DNA from: Palsa-506 sp963755815
Lineage (GTDB): Bacteria > Actinomycetota > Actinomycetes > Streptosporangiales > Streptosporangiaceae
Assembly (NCBI GenBank): GCA_963755815.1
Contig: CAVWLF010000003.1
Span: 434,001 to 498,000, forward strand
Reading direction: 5' to 3'
Length of the DNA: 64,000 bases
The notes beneath the pieces are model-generated. The model worked only from the letters and a program-made list of their open reading frames with translations, was not told the origin of the DNA and did not search any database. Below, in pieces: positions 45,462-54,674 of the stretch. Both the position numbers and the translations under genes were made by a program. How positions within the stretch are numbered: the first letter of the stretch is position 1; each line of letters starts with the position of its first letter.

Positions 45462-46628
45462 GTGGCTATCAGATGGAATCCGTCTCGCGGCGCGACGCTC
45501 GGGGTCGAGTGGGAACTGCAGCTCATCGACGCGCGCAGCAAGATGCTGCGCCAGGATGCCCGGGAAGTGCTGGCCGCGCTGCCCGGGCTGAGCGAGACCG
45601 GCGAGCATCCGAAACTGCGGTACGAGCTCATGCAGTCCACCATCGAGGTGGTGACCGGCATCTGCAGCACCGTTTCCGAGGCTAAGCAGGACCTGGCCGC
45701 GACAATCGCGCAACTTGAGCGAATCACCGTCGGGCGCGGTACGATGCTGGCCTGTGCCGGAACGCATCCCGTCAGTGATTGGCGGGATGCAAAGATGGCG
45801 CCTATTCAGCGTTATGCCGAACTCGTCGAGCAGTTGCAGTGGCTGGCCCGCAGGATCCAGACTTTTGGCGTCCATGTACATGTGGGCATCCGTGACGGGA
45901 GCAAGGCCATCCCCATCGTCAATGCGCTGGCCGCATACCTGCCGCATTTCCTGGCGCTGACCGCGTCGAGCCCGTACTGGAGCGGGCAGGACACCGGGCT
46001 CGCCTCGAGCCGGGCGATTGTCTTCGGCGGGCTGCCCACCTCGGGGCCGCCGCAGCCACTGACGAACTGGAGTGAGTTCGAGGAGTACATGGACACGCTG
46101 CTTCGCGCCGGCACGATCCGGAGCATCAAAGAGGTGTGGTGGGATATCCGGCCGCATCCGGATTTCGGCACGGTCGAGATCCGGATGTTCGACGGCGTTC
46201 CGACCATGCGCGAAATCGGCATGGTGACGGCGCTGTCGCAGTGCCTGGTCCAGCTCTTCGATGTCCAGCTCGACCGCGGCTACCGGCTGCCGTGCCCGGC
46301 TTCCTGGGTGGTCAGCGACAACAAGTGGCGCGCCACCAGGTACGGCCTGGACGCGATCGTGATCACCGACGACTCCGGCGCTACCGCACCGCTGCGGGAC
46401 GAGCTGTTCGAGCTGGTGCGGGAGCTCCGGCCGGTCGCCGACCGGCTCGGCTGCGCGTCCGAGCTCGAAGTCGTCGCCGAGGTGCTTGACCACGGCGCCT
46501 CCTACGAGCGCCAGCGCGGCATCGTGGCCGAGGGCGGCGGCCTGGCCGACGTGGTGGACGCGCTCATCACCGAGTTCGCCGAGGATCGTTTCGTCGCTCC
46601 CGGGGAGGTTGCCCATGCGGGAACATGA
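45462..46628 (+). CDS. YbdK-family carboxylate-amine ligase (glutamate-cysteine ligase type)
   Basis: A 388-residue protein of the GCS2/YbdK family, which joins glutamate to an amine with ATP. It begins with LGVEWELQLID (the E-x-E substrate/metal motif) and has FGVHVHVGI and FGTVEIRMFDGVPT. GTG 45462 follows GGAGG. Related enzymes make gamma-glutamylcysteine (EgtA/GshA) in ergothioneine or glutathione synthesis, but no egt genes are nearby, so the substrate is open. It overlaps the downstream amidohydrolase gene by 14 bases, so coupled expression is likely. Confidence 0.88.
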   Translation: MAIRWNPSRGATLGVEWELQLIDARSKMLRQDAREVLAALPGLSETGEHPKLRYELMQSTIEVVTGICSTVSEAKQDLAATIAQLERITVGRGTMLACAGTHPVSDWRDAKMAPIQRYAELVEQLQWLARRIQTFGVHVHVGIRDGSKAIPIVNALAAYLPHFLALTASSPYWSGQDTGLASSRAIVFGGLPTSGPPQPLTNWSEFEEYMDTLLRAGTIRSIKEVWWDIRPHPDFGTVEIRMFDGVPTMREIGMVTALSQCLVQLFDVQLDRGYRLPCPASWVVSDNKWRATRYGLDAIVITDDSGATAPLRDELFELVRELRPVADRLGCASELEVVAEVLDHGASYERQRGIVAEGGGLADVVDALITEFAEDRFVAPGEVAHAGT

Positions 46629-47853
46629 TCTCGAGGGGGAGCTGGACACGTTCGTGGCCGGCCAGCAGGGCGAGCTCATTGACTTCCGGCGCGATCTGCA
46701 TGCCCACCCGGAGGTCGGCTATCACGAGCACCGGACCACCCGGCGGGTCGCGCTCCGGCTGGCGGCGGCCGGCCTCCGCCCGGTGACCCTGCCCAAGGGC
46801 ACCGGGCTGATAGCGGACATCGGCGACCCGGCCGCGCCGGGGCCGCTGGTGGCGTTGCGCGCCGACCTGGACGCGCTGCCGATCAGCGATGAGAAGAACG
46901 TGCCCTACCGCTCGACCGTGCCGAACGCCTGCCACGCGTGCGGGCACGACGTGCACACCACGATCCTGCTGGGGGCCGGCCTGTTCCTGGCCCGGCGGGC
47001 GGCGGCTAACCGGCTGGGCGGCCGGGTCCGGCTGATCTTCCAGCCGGCCGAGGAAGTACCCGGCGGCGCGCTTGACGTGCTCGCGGCGGGCGGTATCGCC
47101 TCGGTCGACCGCATCTTCGCGCTGCACTGCGACCCGCGGCTCGACGTCGGGAAGATCGGCACCAGAAGCGGCCCGATCACCGCCGCGTGCGACAAGATAA
47201 CGGTGCGGGTGACCGGGCCCGGCGGGCACACGGCGCGTCCGCACCTGACCGCTGACCTGGTCTTCGCGCTGGGGAAGATCATTACCGAGCTGCCCGCGGC
47301 GCTGTCCCGCCGGGTCGACCCGCGATCCAGCCTCAGCCTGGTCTGGGGCCGGGTCAGCGCGGGCACGGCGGCGAACGCGATCCCGGATGACGGGGTGGTG
47401 GAGGGAACCGTCCGCTGCCTCGACGACCAGGCCTGGCATGCGGCGCCGGACCTGCTCAAGGCGCTGCTGGAGTCGGTGGCCAGCGCCTACGGCGTGCTGG
47501 CCGAGCTCACTTACGCGCGGAACGTGCCGCCGACCGTCAACGAGTCCGTGTCCACGGCGATGATCGACGCGGCCGCCGAGCGGGTGCTCGGGCCGGACGC
47601 GACGACGCCCGCGCCGCAGAGCCTGGGCGGGGAGGACTTCGCCTGGTATCTCGAGTCCGTCCCGGGAGCGCTCTGCAGGCTTGGCACCCGCCGGCCGGGA
47701 TCGGATGACGACTTCGACATCCACCAGCCCGCCTTCGACGTGGATGAGCGGGCCATCGGCGTCGGCGTCCGGTTGATGGCGGCCACCGCGCTCACCGCGA
47801 TCTGCGGTGACGCGGCCGCGGCGGAGCCGCTGCCCGGCGGCGCCCGGGCGTGA
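46615..47853 (+). CDS. M20-family amidohydrolase
   Basis: About 412 residues from ATG 46615, with GGGGAGG at 46602-46608. A zinc-dependent aminoacylase/hippurate-hydrolase-type enzyme: RRDLHAHPEVGYHE at the start, ACGHDVHTTILLGAG (metal Cys/His), PAEEVPGG (catalytic Glu), and GGEDFAWYLE near the end. It cleaves an N-acyl amino acid or similar amide. Overlap with the YbdK-like ligase gene suggests a shared pathway, for example making and breaking gamma-glutamyl or acyl amides. That link is inference. Confidence 0.9.
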   Translation: MREHDLEGELDTFVAGQQGELIDFRRDLHAHPEVGYHEHRTTRRVALRLAAAGLRPVTLPKGTGLIADIGDPAAPGPLVALRADLDALPISDEKNVPYRSTVPNACHACGHDVHTTILLGAGLFLARRAAANRLGGRVRLIFQPAEEVPGGALDVLAAGGIASVDRIFALHCDPRLDVGKIGTRSGPITAACDKITVRVTGPGGHTARPHLTADLVFALGKIITELPAALSRRVDPRSSLSLVWGRVSAGTAANAIPDDGVVEGTVRCLDDQAWHAAPDLLKALLESVASAYGVLAELTYARNVPPTVNESVSTAMIDAAAERVLGPDATTPAPQSLGGEDFAWYLESVPGALCRLGTRRPGSDDDFDIHQPAFDVDERAIGVGVRLMAATALTAICGDAAAAEPLPGGARA

Positions 47854-47977
47854 CGAGCCGGGGGTTCAGCCGGGCCGGCCGGGGATCTAGAGTGGGGATC
47901 GTGGACGCCGCAGCGGCGTCTCCCCGGTCGAGTCACGGGAGTTCATCGGCGGTGTCTACGCAGCAGGAGCCGGTCCG

Positions 47978-48056
47978 CCCGGGCAGCGGCCCATCCCCCC
48001 GGGGCAACGGCACAACCGGCCCGGGCAGCGGCCCTTCCCCCAGGGCAACGGCACAG
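47978..48056. repeat. Two imperfect 37-38-bp GC-rich direct repeats before the PH-like gene
   Basis: CCCGGGCAGCGGCCC... to CAACGGCACA occurs twice, 42 bp apart. The first copy is one base longer. Translated with the following gene it gives a Pro/Gly/Arg-rich leader; in another frame a GTG at 47952 would start MSTQQEPVRP. Confidence 0.6.
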
Positions 48057-48097
48057 GCGGCCGCGGGCCAGCGGGCGACGGGCCAGCGCAGCAGGAC

Positions 48098-48718
48098 ATG
48101 AACAAGGTGTTCCGCCTCCCGGGACCGGTCGTGCTGTGGTGGGCCTGGGTCGTCTTCGCCGTCGCCAACCTGGTGGATCTCGCGATCCAGGGGCACAACC
48201 GGACGTCCTTTCAGATCGCGGTCGGCCTGATCGCGATTACCGGAGTGGTGTACGTATGCGCGCTCCGGCCGCGGGTCATCACCGACGCTGACGGCCTGAC
48301 CGTGCTGAACCCGATCCGGGAATACCGGGTGCCGTGGGGCCGGGTTGGCGAAATCTACCTGGGCGAGTCGGTTGAGGTGCACTGCTCCCCGGGGGACACC
48401 TTCGGCGGCAAGCAAGTGCACAGCTGGGCCCTGTACTCGCCGCGCCGGTCCCGGCTCCGGGCTGAGCTGCGCGGCAGCCGCTGGGACCGGAACCCGTCCG
48501 GCCGGCCGGACGGTTACTCGCGGATGCCGGCCGAGGCGCGGGAAGTGGCGAAACAGCGGCCGGCCGAGGTGATGGCCAGGGAGATCCAGGGCATGGCCGC
48601 CCGGGCCCGCCAGCGCGGCGCGGTGGGCGGGCAGGTGGTGGCCAGCTGGGCCTGGTCCGCCATGGCGGCGATCGGCGTGCCCGCGCTGGCGCTCGTGCTG
48701 GTGATCGTCATCCGCTAG
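48098..48718 (+). CDS. Membrane protein with PH-like domain, unknown function
   Basis: 206 residues: two N-terminal helices (VVLWWAWVVFAVANLVDL; FQIAVGLIAITGVVYVCAL), a beta-rich bacterial PH-type stretch (RVITDADGLTVLNPIREYRVPWGRVGEIYLG), a linker and a C-terminal helix. ATG 48098 has no ribosome-binding site at a proper distance. The frame upstream encodes a Pro/Gln/Gly-rich leader (PGQRPFPQGNGTGG), so the real protein may begin upstream near 47952 after a frame change. Function unknown. Confidence 0.68.
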   Translation: MNKVFRLPGPVVLWWAWVVFAVANLVDLAIQGHNRTSFQIAVGLIAITGVVYVCALRPRVITDADGLTVLNPIREYRVPWGRVGEIYLGESVEVHCSPGDTFGGKQVHSWALYSPRRSRLRAELRGSRWDRNPSGRPDGYSRMPAEAREVAKQRPAEVMAREIQGMAARARQRGAVGGQVVASWAWSAMAAIGVPALALVLVIVIR

Positions 48719-48766
48719 CGTCCCCGCCTTGACTTCAAGTCCGCTTGAGGGTCCAGGCTGGCGTTC

Positions 48767-49474
48767 ATGACCACCACCACGACGGCTGCTGCCCGTTATG
48801 AGTTCGCCGACCTGCCGGGGCTGATGGCGCTGATGGCCGGCGATGAGAAGCATGACTTCGCCGCCGCCTCGACGCTCGACGTGCTCTGGGTGCTGTACGA
48901 CCGGGTGCTGCGGGTCAGCCCGGAGACGCTGGGCTCGGCGTCGCGGGACCGGTTCTACCTGTCCAAGGGGCACGGGCCGATGGCGTATTACGCCGTGCTC
49001 GCGGCCAAGGGCTTCCTCAGCGCGGACCAGCTGCCCGGCTACGGCGGATACGGCTCGGCGCTCGGCTGGCATCCGGATCGGAATCTCCTGCCCGGCGCCG
49101 AGATTTCCAGCGGCTCGCTCGGTCACGGGCTGCCGCTGGCGGTCGGCACCGCCCTCGGCCTGCGGGCCAGCGGGCTGACCGGCGCCCGGGTCTTCGTCCT
49201 GCTCGGCGACGGCGAGCTGGACGAGGGCTCCAACCACGAGGCCATCGCGTTCGCCGGCCGGGCCGGCCTGGGCCAGCTGGCGGCGATCGTGGTGGACAAC
49301 GGCTCGGCCACGCACGGCTGGCCGGGTGGCATCGAGCGGCGGTTCAGCATCGAGGGCTGGTCCGCGCTGCGGGCGGACGGCCGCGATCACGCCGCCCTGC
49401 AGCAGGCCCTCACCGCGCCGCATCCGGACCGGCCGCACGTCGTGGTGGCCACCATCGCGAAGGCGTCCTCGTGA
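48767..49474 (+). CDS. Transketolase N-terminal subunit (split type)
   Basis: A 235-residue thiamine-diphosphate-binding half. SKGHGPMAYYAVLAAKG and SSGSLGHGLPLAVGTALG are characteristic, and GDGELDEGSNHEA is the G-D-G...N cofactor motif. It requires the C-terminal subunit encoded next, whose GTG overlaps this stop. Split transketolases act in the pentose phosphate pathway or in specialised sugar metabolism. Shorter than the usual N-terminal subunit of about 270 residues. Confidence 0.9.
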   Translation: MTTTTTAAARYEFADLPGLMALMAGDEKHDFAAASTLDVLWVLYDRVLRVSPETLGSASRDRFYLSKGHGPMAYYAVLAAKGFLSADQLPGYGGYGSALGWHPDRNLLPGAEISSGSLGHGLPLAVGTALGLRASGLTGARVFVLLGDGELDEGSNHEAIAFAGRAGLGQLAAIVVDNGSATHGWPGGIERRFSIEGWSALRADGRDHAALQQALTAPHPDRPHVVVATIAKASS

Positions 49475-50439
49475 CCGCCGGCCAGCCCGGCGAGCGGCCG
49501 GCCGAGACCATGCGGGAGCGCTTCGTCCGCGTGACGGGCGAGCTGCTCGACGCCGACCCGCGGCTCGCCGTCGTGCTCGCCGACATCACCGCCGAGGCCT
49601 TCGGGCCGGCCCGCGAGCGGCATCCGGACCGCGTGATCAACCTGGGTATCCGGGAACAGCTCCTGATCAGCGTGGCCGGCGGGCTGGCCCTGGCGGGAAT
49701 GCGGCCGATCGCGCACACGTTCGCGCCGTTCCTGATCGAGCGGCCCTTCGAGCAGATCAAGCTGGACCTGGTGCATCAGGGCGTCGGCGCGGTGCTGGTC
49801 AGCGCCGGGGGGTCCTACGACGAGGCGGCCTACGGCCGGACGCATCAGGCCCCGGGTGACGTGGCCCTGCTGGACACCCTGCCGGGCTGGACCGTGCACG
49901 TGCCCGGCCACCCGGACGAGGCCGGGCGGCTGCTGCGGTCCGCGGCCGCCGCCGGCGGCCTGGTGTACCTGCGGCTGTCGCTGGAGTCCAACGCCACCGC
50001 GCTGGCCGCCGCCGGGGACGGCTTCACGGTGCTGCGGAGGGGGGCCGGGGGCACGGTCATCGCGGTCGGCCCGCTGGCCGACGAGGTGCTCAGGGCCACC
50101 CAGGGCATGGACGTCACCGTGCTGTATGCCGCCACCATCCGCCCGTTCGACGGGGTCACCCTGCGGGCCACGCTGGGGGCCGCGGACGTGGTACTCGTCG
50201 AGCCGTACCTGGCCAGTACCTCGGTGCCGGCGGCGGCCGCGGCGCTGTCCGGCATCCCGCACCGGCTGCTCGGACTCGGGGTGGGCCGCGAAGAGCTGCG
50301 CCGCTACGGCACCCGGGCCGAGCACCGGGCCGCGCATGGCCTGGATGCCGCCTCGCTGCGGGCCCGGATCGGGGGATTCCTCCCGGCCGCCTACCCGCCG
50401 AGCGAGGTGCAGGGCCGGGTCCGCAGCCCCGCGACATAG
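49471..50439 (+). CDS. Transketolase C-terminal subunit (split type)
   Basis: A 322-residue partner of the preceding protein. It has the pyrimidine-binding domain with INLGIREQLLISVAGGLALAG (the Glu that activates the cofactor), FAPFLIERPFEQIK and a C-terminal domain ending in a Pro-rich tail. GTG 49471 overlaps the previous stop (GTGA). Its 3' end overlaps by 49 bases the 3' end of the convergent gene at 50391. Confidence 0.9.
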   Translation: MTAGQPGERPAETMRERFVRVTGELLDADPRLAVVLADITAEAFGPARERHPDRVINLGIREQLLISVAGGLALAGMRPIAHTFAPFLIERPFEQIKLDLVHQGVGAVLVSAGGSYDEAAYGRTHQAPGDVALLDTLPGWTVHVPGHPDEAGRLLRSAAAAGGLVYLRLSLESNATALAAAGDGFTVLRRGAGGTVIAVGPLADEVLRATQGMDVTVLYAATIRPFDGVTLRATLGAADVVLVEPYLASTSVPAAAAALSGIPHRLLGLGVGREELRRYGTRAEHRAAHGLDAASLRARIGGFLPAAYPPSEVQGRVRSPAT

Positions 50440-50846
50440 TCGCCGGGCGCTCCCGCGGCTTCCGCGGCGTCGGCCATGATGCCGAGGTAGCGGGCGGACG
50501 GCAGCCCGCCCTCGTAGTCGTTCAGCACGTACAGCCAGGCGAGCGCCTCGGTGCCGTCGCGGGTAGCGACCCGGACCGTGAACTTGCGGTAGTAGCCGAT
50601 CGTCGCGCCGTCCCAGCGGTCCAGAGACCGCTCATCGCCGTCCGACAGCTCATAGAGCACCACGAATACGCGCTCGGCCGCATCCTCGACCACGGTGGCC
50701 AGGGCGCCCTCCCAGCCGATGTCCTCGCCGCCGAAGGTCAGCCGCCACCCGTCCAGCCAGCCGGTGCCGTGCCGGGGCGAATGCGGGCAGCGTTCCGCCA
50801 TCTGCGTCGGGTCCATGTTGCTGCCGTAGGCGGCATACAGCTCCAC
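50391..50846 (-). CDS. Gamma-glutamylcyclotransferase-like protein
   Basis: A 151-residue protein with the GGCT signature YAAYGSNMDPTQM near the N terminus and VLYELSDGDERSLDRW including a candidate catalytic Glu. These proteins release 5-oxoproline from gamma-glutamyl amines. With the YbdK ligase and amidohydrolase 4-5 kb away a gamma-glutamyl theme is possible but not shown. It overlaps the convergent transketolase gene by 49 bp at the 3' end. Confidence 0.82.
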   Translation of the reverse strand: MELYAAYGSNMDPTQMAERCPHSPRHGTGWLDGWRLTFGGEDIGWEGALATVVEDAAERVFVVLYELSDGDERSLDRWDGATIGYYRKFTVRVATRDGTEALAWLYVLNDYEGGLPSARYLGIMADAAEAAGAPGDYVAGLRTRPCTSLGG

Positions 50847-50961
50847 GGTGCCCTAGCGTACGAGTCCGGGCGGCCCGGCGTGGCCGGTCCGGCCCGGTCG
50901 CCCGGCCCGATGACGGGGATGGATGCGGCGATAGGCGCGGCATACGACAGAATTGGGCAGC

Positions 50962-52347
50962 GTGAACCAGCCGCGAGCGAAGGTCGTCATCATCGGCGGC
51001 GGGCCGGGGGGATACGAAGCGGCCCTGGTCGCCGCGCAGCTTGGCGCCGACGTCACGGTGGTGGAACGGGACGGCCTCGGCGGGGCGTGCGTGCTGAGCG
51101 ACTGCGTGCCGTCCAAGACGCTGATCGCGACCTCGGGCCTGATGGCCGCGCTGGAGGGATCGGCCGGACTGGGCATCCGGCTGGACGCGGCCAGCGCCCG
51201 GGCGGCCGTGGACGCCCCCCGGCTCTACGCCCGGGTCCGGGCGCTGGCCGGGGCGCAGTCCGCGGACGTGGCCAGCCGGCTGGCCACCGAGGGGATCGAG
51301 GTGCTCGCCGGGACGGGCCGGCTGACCGGCCCCCGGACCGTCGCCGTCGGTGACCGCGAGATCAGCGCGGACGTCCTGCTCATCGCGGCCGGCGCGCAGC
51401 CGCGGATCCTGCCGGGAGCCGTCCCGGACGGCGAGCGCATCCTGACCTGCCGCCAGCTGTACGACCTCGATGAGCTGCCCGGCGAGCTCATCGTGGTCGG
51501 TTCCGGCGTCACCGGCGCCGAGTTCGCGAGCGCCTACCAGGCACTCGGCTCGCAGGTCACCCTCATCTCATCGCGTGACCGGGTGCTGCCGCAGGAGGAC
51601 GCGGACGCCGCGGTCGTGGTGGAGGAGGTGTTCCGGCGGCGGGGCATGACCGTGCTGGGCCGGTCCCGGGCCACCGGGGTCACCCGCACCGCCGGCGGCG
51701 TGGCCGTGCTGCTGGCGGACGGCCGGACCGTGCGCGGCTCGCACTGCCTGCTCACCGTCGGGATGGTCCCGGGCACCAGCGGCCTGGGGCTGGAGCGGGC
51801 CGGCATCGCCCTGGACGGCCGGGGATTCGTGCCGGTGGACCGGGTATCCCGGACCTCGGCACCGGGCGTTTATGCGGCGGGCGACTGCACCGGCGTGATG
51901 ATGCTCGCCTCCGTCGCGGCCATGCAAGGCCGGATCGCGATGTGGCACGCGCTCGGCGAGGCGGTCGGGCCGCTGCGGCTCAGCCACGTCGCCGCGACGA
52001 TCTTCACGGAGCCGGAGATCGCCACCGTCGGGATCACCGATCAGGCGGCCGCGGGCCAGGCCGACGTGCTGGTGGTGAAGCTGCCGCTGGCCACGAACGC
52101 GCGGGCGAAGATGCAGGGTTTCCGCGACGGCTTTATCAAGTTGTTCGCCCGGCGCGGCAGCGGGATCGTGCTCGGCGGCGTGGTGGTGGCGCCCCGGGCC
52201 AGCGAGCTCATCCTCGGCGTGTCCCTGGCCGTCGAGCAGCTGCTGACCGTCGATCAGATCGCGCACACGTTCGCCGTGTACCCGTCCCTGTCCGGCAGCC
52301 TGACCGAGGCCGCCCGCCGCCTGATGCGTCCCGCCGAGGACGTCTAG
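50962..52347 (+). CDS. lpdA: LpdA-type NAD(P)H:quinone reductase (flavoprotein disulfide reductase family)
   Basis: About 461 residues from GTG 50962. FAD motif VIIGGGPGGYEAALVAAQLG, second dinucleotide motif VVGSGVTGAEFASAYQALG and the AGDCTGVMMLASVA FAD motif. The redox pair Cys-x4-Cys is kept (GGACVLSDCVPSK). The C terminus reads FAVYPSLSGSLTEAARR where lipoamide dehydrogenase has the catalytic His-Glu dyad (HAHPTxxE). This matches the mycobacterial LpdA (Rv3303c) type, which reduces quinones instead of lipoamide, although that protein lacks the first cysteine. No PDH/ODH genes are nearby, consistent with a non-lipoamide role. Confidence 0.85.
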   Translation: MNQPRAKVVIIGGGPGGYEAALVAAQLGADVTVVERDGLGGACVLSDCVPSKTLIATSGLMAALEGSAGLGIRLDAASARAAVDAPRLYARVRALAGAQSADVASRLATEGIEVLAGTGRLTGPRTVAVGDREISADVLLIAAGAQPRILPGAVPDGERILTCRQLYDLDELPGELIVVGSGVTGAEFASAYQALGSQVTLISSRDRVLPQEDADAAVVVEEVFRRRGMTVLGRSRATGVTRTAGGVAVLLADGRTVRGSHCLLTVGMVPGTSGLGLERAGIALDGRGFVPVDRVSRTSAPGVYAAGDCTGVMMLASVAAMQGRIAMWHALGEAVGPLRLSHVAATIFTEPEIATVGITDQAAAGQADVLVVKLPLATNARAKMQGFRDGFIKLFARRGSGIVLGGVVVAPRASELILGVSLAVEQLLTVDQIAHTFAVYPSLSGSLTEAARRLMRPAEDV

Positions 52348-52419
52348 GAGCCCGCCCGCAGCCAGCTGCCCCGGGCCGGGCCACTCGCGGACTGCCATCG
52401 GCTCGGTCAGACCGCCCCG

Positions 52420-52776
52420 TCAGTGCGACGGGTGGCCCAGGTCGGGGTCGTCCGGGACATCCAGGCCGTGCTGGCGGAGCCGGGTAATCCGGATGTCGTC
52501 CGCGTACGCCGTCACCGTGAACAGGCTGCCGCACAGGATGAGCGCGACCATCGTCAGGCTGAGCCAGCCGGGCGCGGGCAGCAGCGTGGCGAGCAGGACG
52601 GCGACGATGACGCAGACCGGGATGATCACGGCCAGGTGCCGCAGCACCGTCCGGCCGCGCCAGCCGGCGTCGGTCAGCTCATGCCTGACCCAGTCGCGAT
52701 TCTCGTCCGGAAGCCGGCCACCGACCGCGAACCGGAGCCATCTGGCCACGCCGGGGTCGCCGGCCAGGCGGGCCAT
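52420..52776 (-). CDS. DUF5313-like small membrane protein
   Basis: A 118-residue protein starting with WLRFAVGGRLPDENRDWVRHELT, then two helices (LAVIIPVCVIVAVLLATLL; LSLTMVALILCGSLFTV). The layout and the GGRLP...WV motif fit the DUF5313 family of actinobacteria. It is the last gene of the carboxylase operon, four bases after the alpha-subunit stop. Function unknown. Confidence 0.75.
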   Translation of the reverse strand: MARLAGDPGVARWLRFAVGGRLPDENRDWVRHELTDAGWRGRTVLRHLAVIIPVCVIVAVLLATLLPAPGWLSLTMVALILCGSLFTVTAYADDIRITRLRQHGLDVPDDPDLGHPSH

Positions 52777-52780
52777 GCGC

Positions 52781-54583
52781 TCAGTCCCGCAGCTGGCAGA
52801 TGACCGCGCCGGCCGACACCGTCTGGCCCACCGTGACGGCCAGGTCGCCGACCGTGCCGTCCTTGTGCGCGGCCAGCGGCTGCTCCATCTTCATCGCCTC
52901 CAGCACGACGACCGTGTCCCCGGCCGATACCCGCTGGCCATCGGCCGCGACGATCTTGACGATCGTGCCCTGCATCGGGCTGACCAGCGCGTCATCGCCG
53001 GCCCCCCCGCCGCCCCCGGCGCCGGCCGCGGAGTCCCGGCCGCGGCGCCGCCCGGCCGGCGCCCGGCTGGCCCCGGCTCCGCCCGCCCGGCCGGCGCCGC
53101 CCGGCCCGAAGCCGGTGCCGCCCGCGAGCCCGGCCGGGACCGTCACCTCCAGCCGCTTGCCGCCCACCTCGACCGTGATCCGCTCGCGCTCGGCGGGCGG
53201 CCCGGCGTCGCCGTCCGCCGCCGCCGCGTCCTGCGGCGGGATCCGGCCGGCGAACTCGGTCTCGATCCACCGGGTATGCACGGTGAACGGCTCCGCGGTG
53301 AAGGCCGGGTCGCGGACCACCGCGCGGTGGAACGGCAGCACGGTCGGCATGCCGCCGATCTCGAACTCGGCCAGCGCGCGGCGGGCCCGCTGCAACGCCT
53401 CGGCGCGGCTGGCCCCGGTCACGATCAGCTTGGCGATCAGCGAGTCGAACGCCTGCGGCACCGTCATCCCGGGGCCGTAGCCGGCGTCGAGGCGGACGCC
53501 GGGACCGGACGGCGGCCGCCAGGCCGTGATCGTGCCCGGCGCCGGCAGGAAGTTCCGGCCCGGGTCCTCGGCGTTGATCCGGAACTCGATCGAGTGCCCG
53601 CGCAGCCCCGGGTCGTCGTAGCCGAGTTCCTCGCCGTCGGCGATGCGGAACATCTCCCGGACCAGGTCGATCCCGCTCACTTCCTCGCTGACCGGATGCT
53701 CGACCTGCAGCCGCGTGTTCACCTCCAGGAAGGACACCGTGCCGTCCTGGGCGATCAGGAATTCGCAGGTACCGGCGCCCACGTAGCCGGCCTTGCGCAG
53801 GATCGCCTTGGAGGATTCCCGCAGCAGCCGCTCCTGGGCGTCGGACAGGAACGGGGCCGGCGCCTCCTCGACCAGCTTCTGGTGCCGCCGCTGCAGCGAG
53901 CAGTCCCTGGTCGAGATGACCACCACGTTCCCGTGGCTGTCGGCCAGGCATTGCGTCTCCACGTGCCGCGGCCGGTCCAGGTAACGCTCGACGAAGCACT
54001 CGCCGCGGCCGAACGCGGCGACCGCCTCCCGCACGGCGGAGTCAAACTGCTCGCTGATCTCCTCGGTGGTACGGGCCACCTTCAGGCCGCGGCCGCCGCC
54101 GCCGAACGCCGCCTTGATGGCGATCGGCAGCCCGTGCTCGGCGGCGAACGCGACCGCCTCCCCGGCACCGGAAACGGGCCCGTCGGTGCCCGCCGCCAGC
54201 GGCGCGCCGACGGCCCGGGCGATCTGCCGCGCCGCCACCTTGTCGCCGAGCGCCTCGATGGCGGCCGGGGGCGGCCCGATCCAGGTCAGGCCGGCGCCGG
54301 TGACCGCCCGCGCGAAGTCAGCGTTCTCGGCCAGGAAGCCGTAGCCGGGATGCACGGCGTCGGCCCCGCTGGCGGCGGCCGCCCCGAGGATCTTGGCGAT
54401 GTCGAGGTAGCTCTCGGCCGCGCTCTGGCCGCCCAGGGCGTAGGCCTCGTCGGCCATCACCACATGCAGGGCATCGAGATCCTGGTCGGAATAGACGGCC
54501 ACGCTGGCCAGCCCGGCGTCGCGGCATGCTCGTACCACCCGGACCGCGATCTCGCCCCGGTTGGCGATGAGGACCTTGCGCAC
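52781..54583 (-). CDS. Acyl-CoA carboxylase alpha subunit (biotin carboxylase + BCCP)
   Basis: A 600-residue two-domain protein. Biotin carboxylase: KVLIANRGEIAVRVVRA at the start, the ATP loop KAAFGGGGRGLKVAR, the catalytic FLEVNTRLQVEHPVSE. After an Ala/Gly/Pro linker (about residues 480-530) comes the biotinyl domain with EAMKMEQPL, whose Lys carries biotin. It carboxylates biotin with bicarbonate and ATP for the beta subunit encoded upstream. The biotin ligase gene lies at the far end of the same cluster. Confidence 0.96.
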   Translation of the reverse strand: MRKVLIANRGEIAVRVVRACRDAGLASVAVYSDQDLDALHVVMADEAYALGGQSAAESYLDIAKILGAAAASGADAVHPGYGFLAENADFARAVTGAGLTWIGPPPAAIEALGDKVAARQIARAVGAPLAAGTDGPVSGAGEAVAFAAEHGLPIAIKAAFGGGGRGLKVARTTEEISEQFDSAVREAVAAFGRGECFVERYLDRPRHVETQCLADSHGNVVVISTRDCSLQRRHQKLVEEAPAPFLSDAQERLLRESSKAILRKAGYVGAGTCEFLIAQDGTVSFLEVNTRLQVEHPVSEEVSGIDLVREMFRIADGEELGYDDPGLRGHSIEFRINAEDPGRNFLPAPGTITAWRPPSGPGVRLDAGYGPGMTVPQAFDSLIAKLIVTGASRAEALQRARRALAEFEIGGMPTVLPFHRAVVRDPAFTAEPFTVHTRWIETEFAGRIPPQDAAAADGDAGPPAERERITVEVGGKRLEVTVPAGLAGGTGFGPGGAGRAGGAGASRAPAGRRRGRDSAAGAGGGGGAGDDALVSPMQGTIVKIVAADGQRVSAGDTVVVLEAMKMEQPLAAHKDGTVGDLAVTVGQTVSAGAVICQLRD

Positions 54584-54674
54584 GAAAACGGCTCCTCTCG
54601 ACTGCGCAGAGTCTAGTGAGAACGGGCCGGAGCCGCCGGCCTGACCCGGCCGCCCGCCCGCTGGCCGGCCGCGG

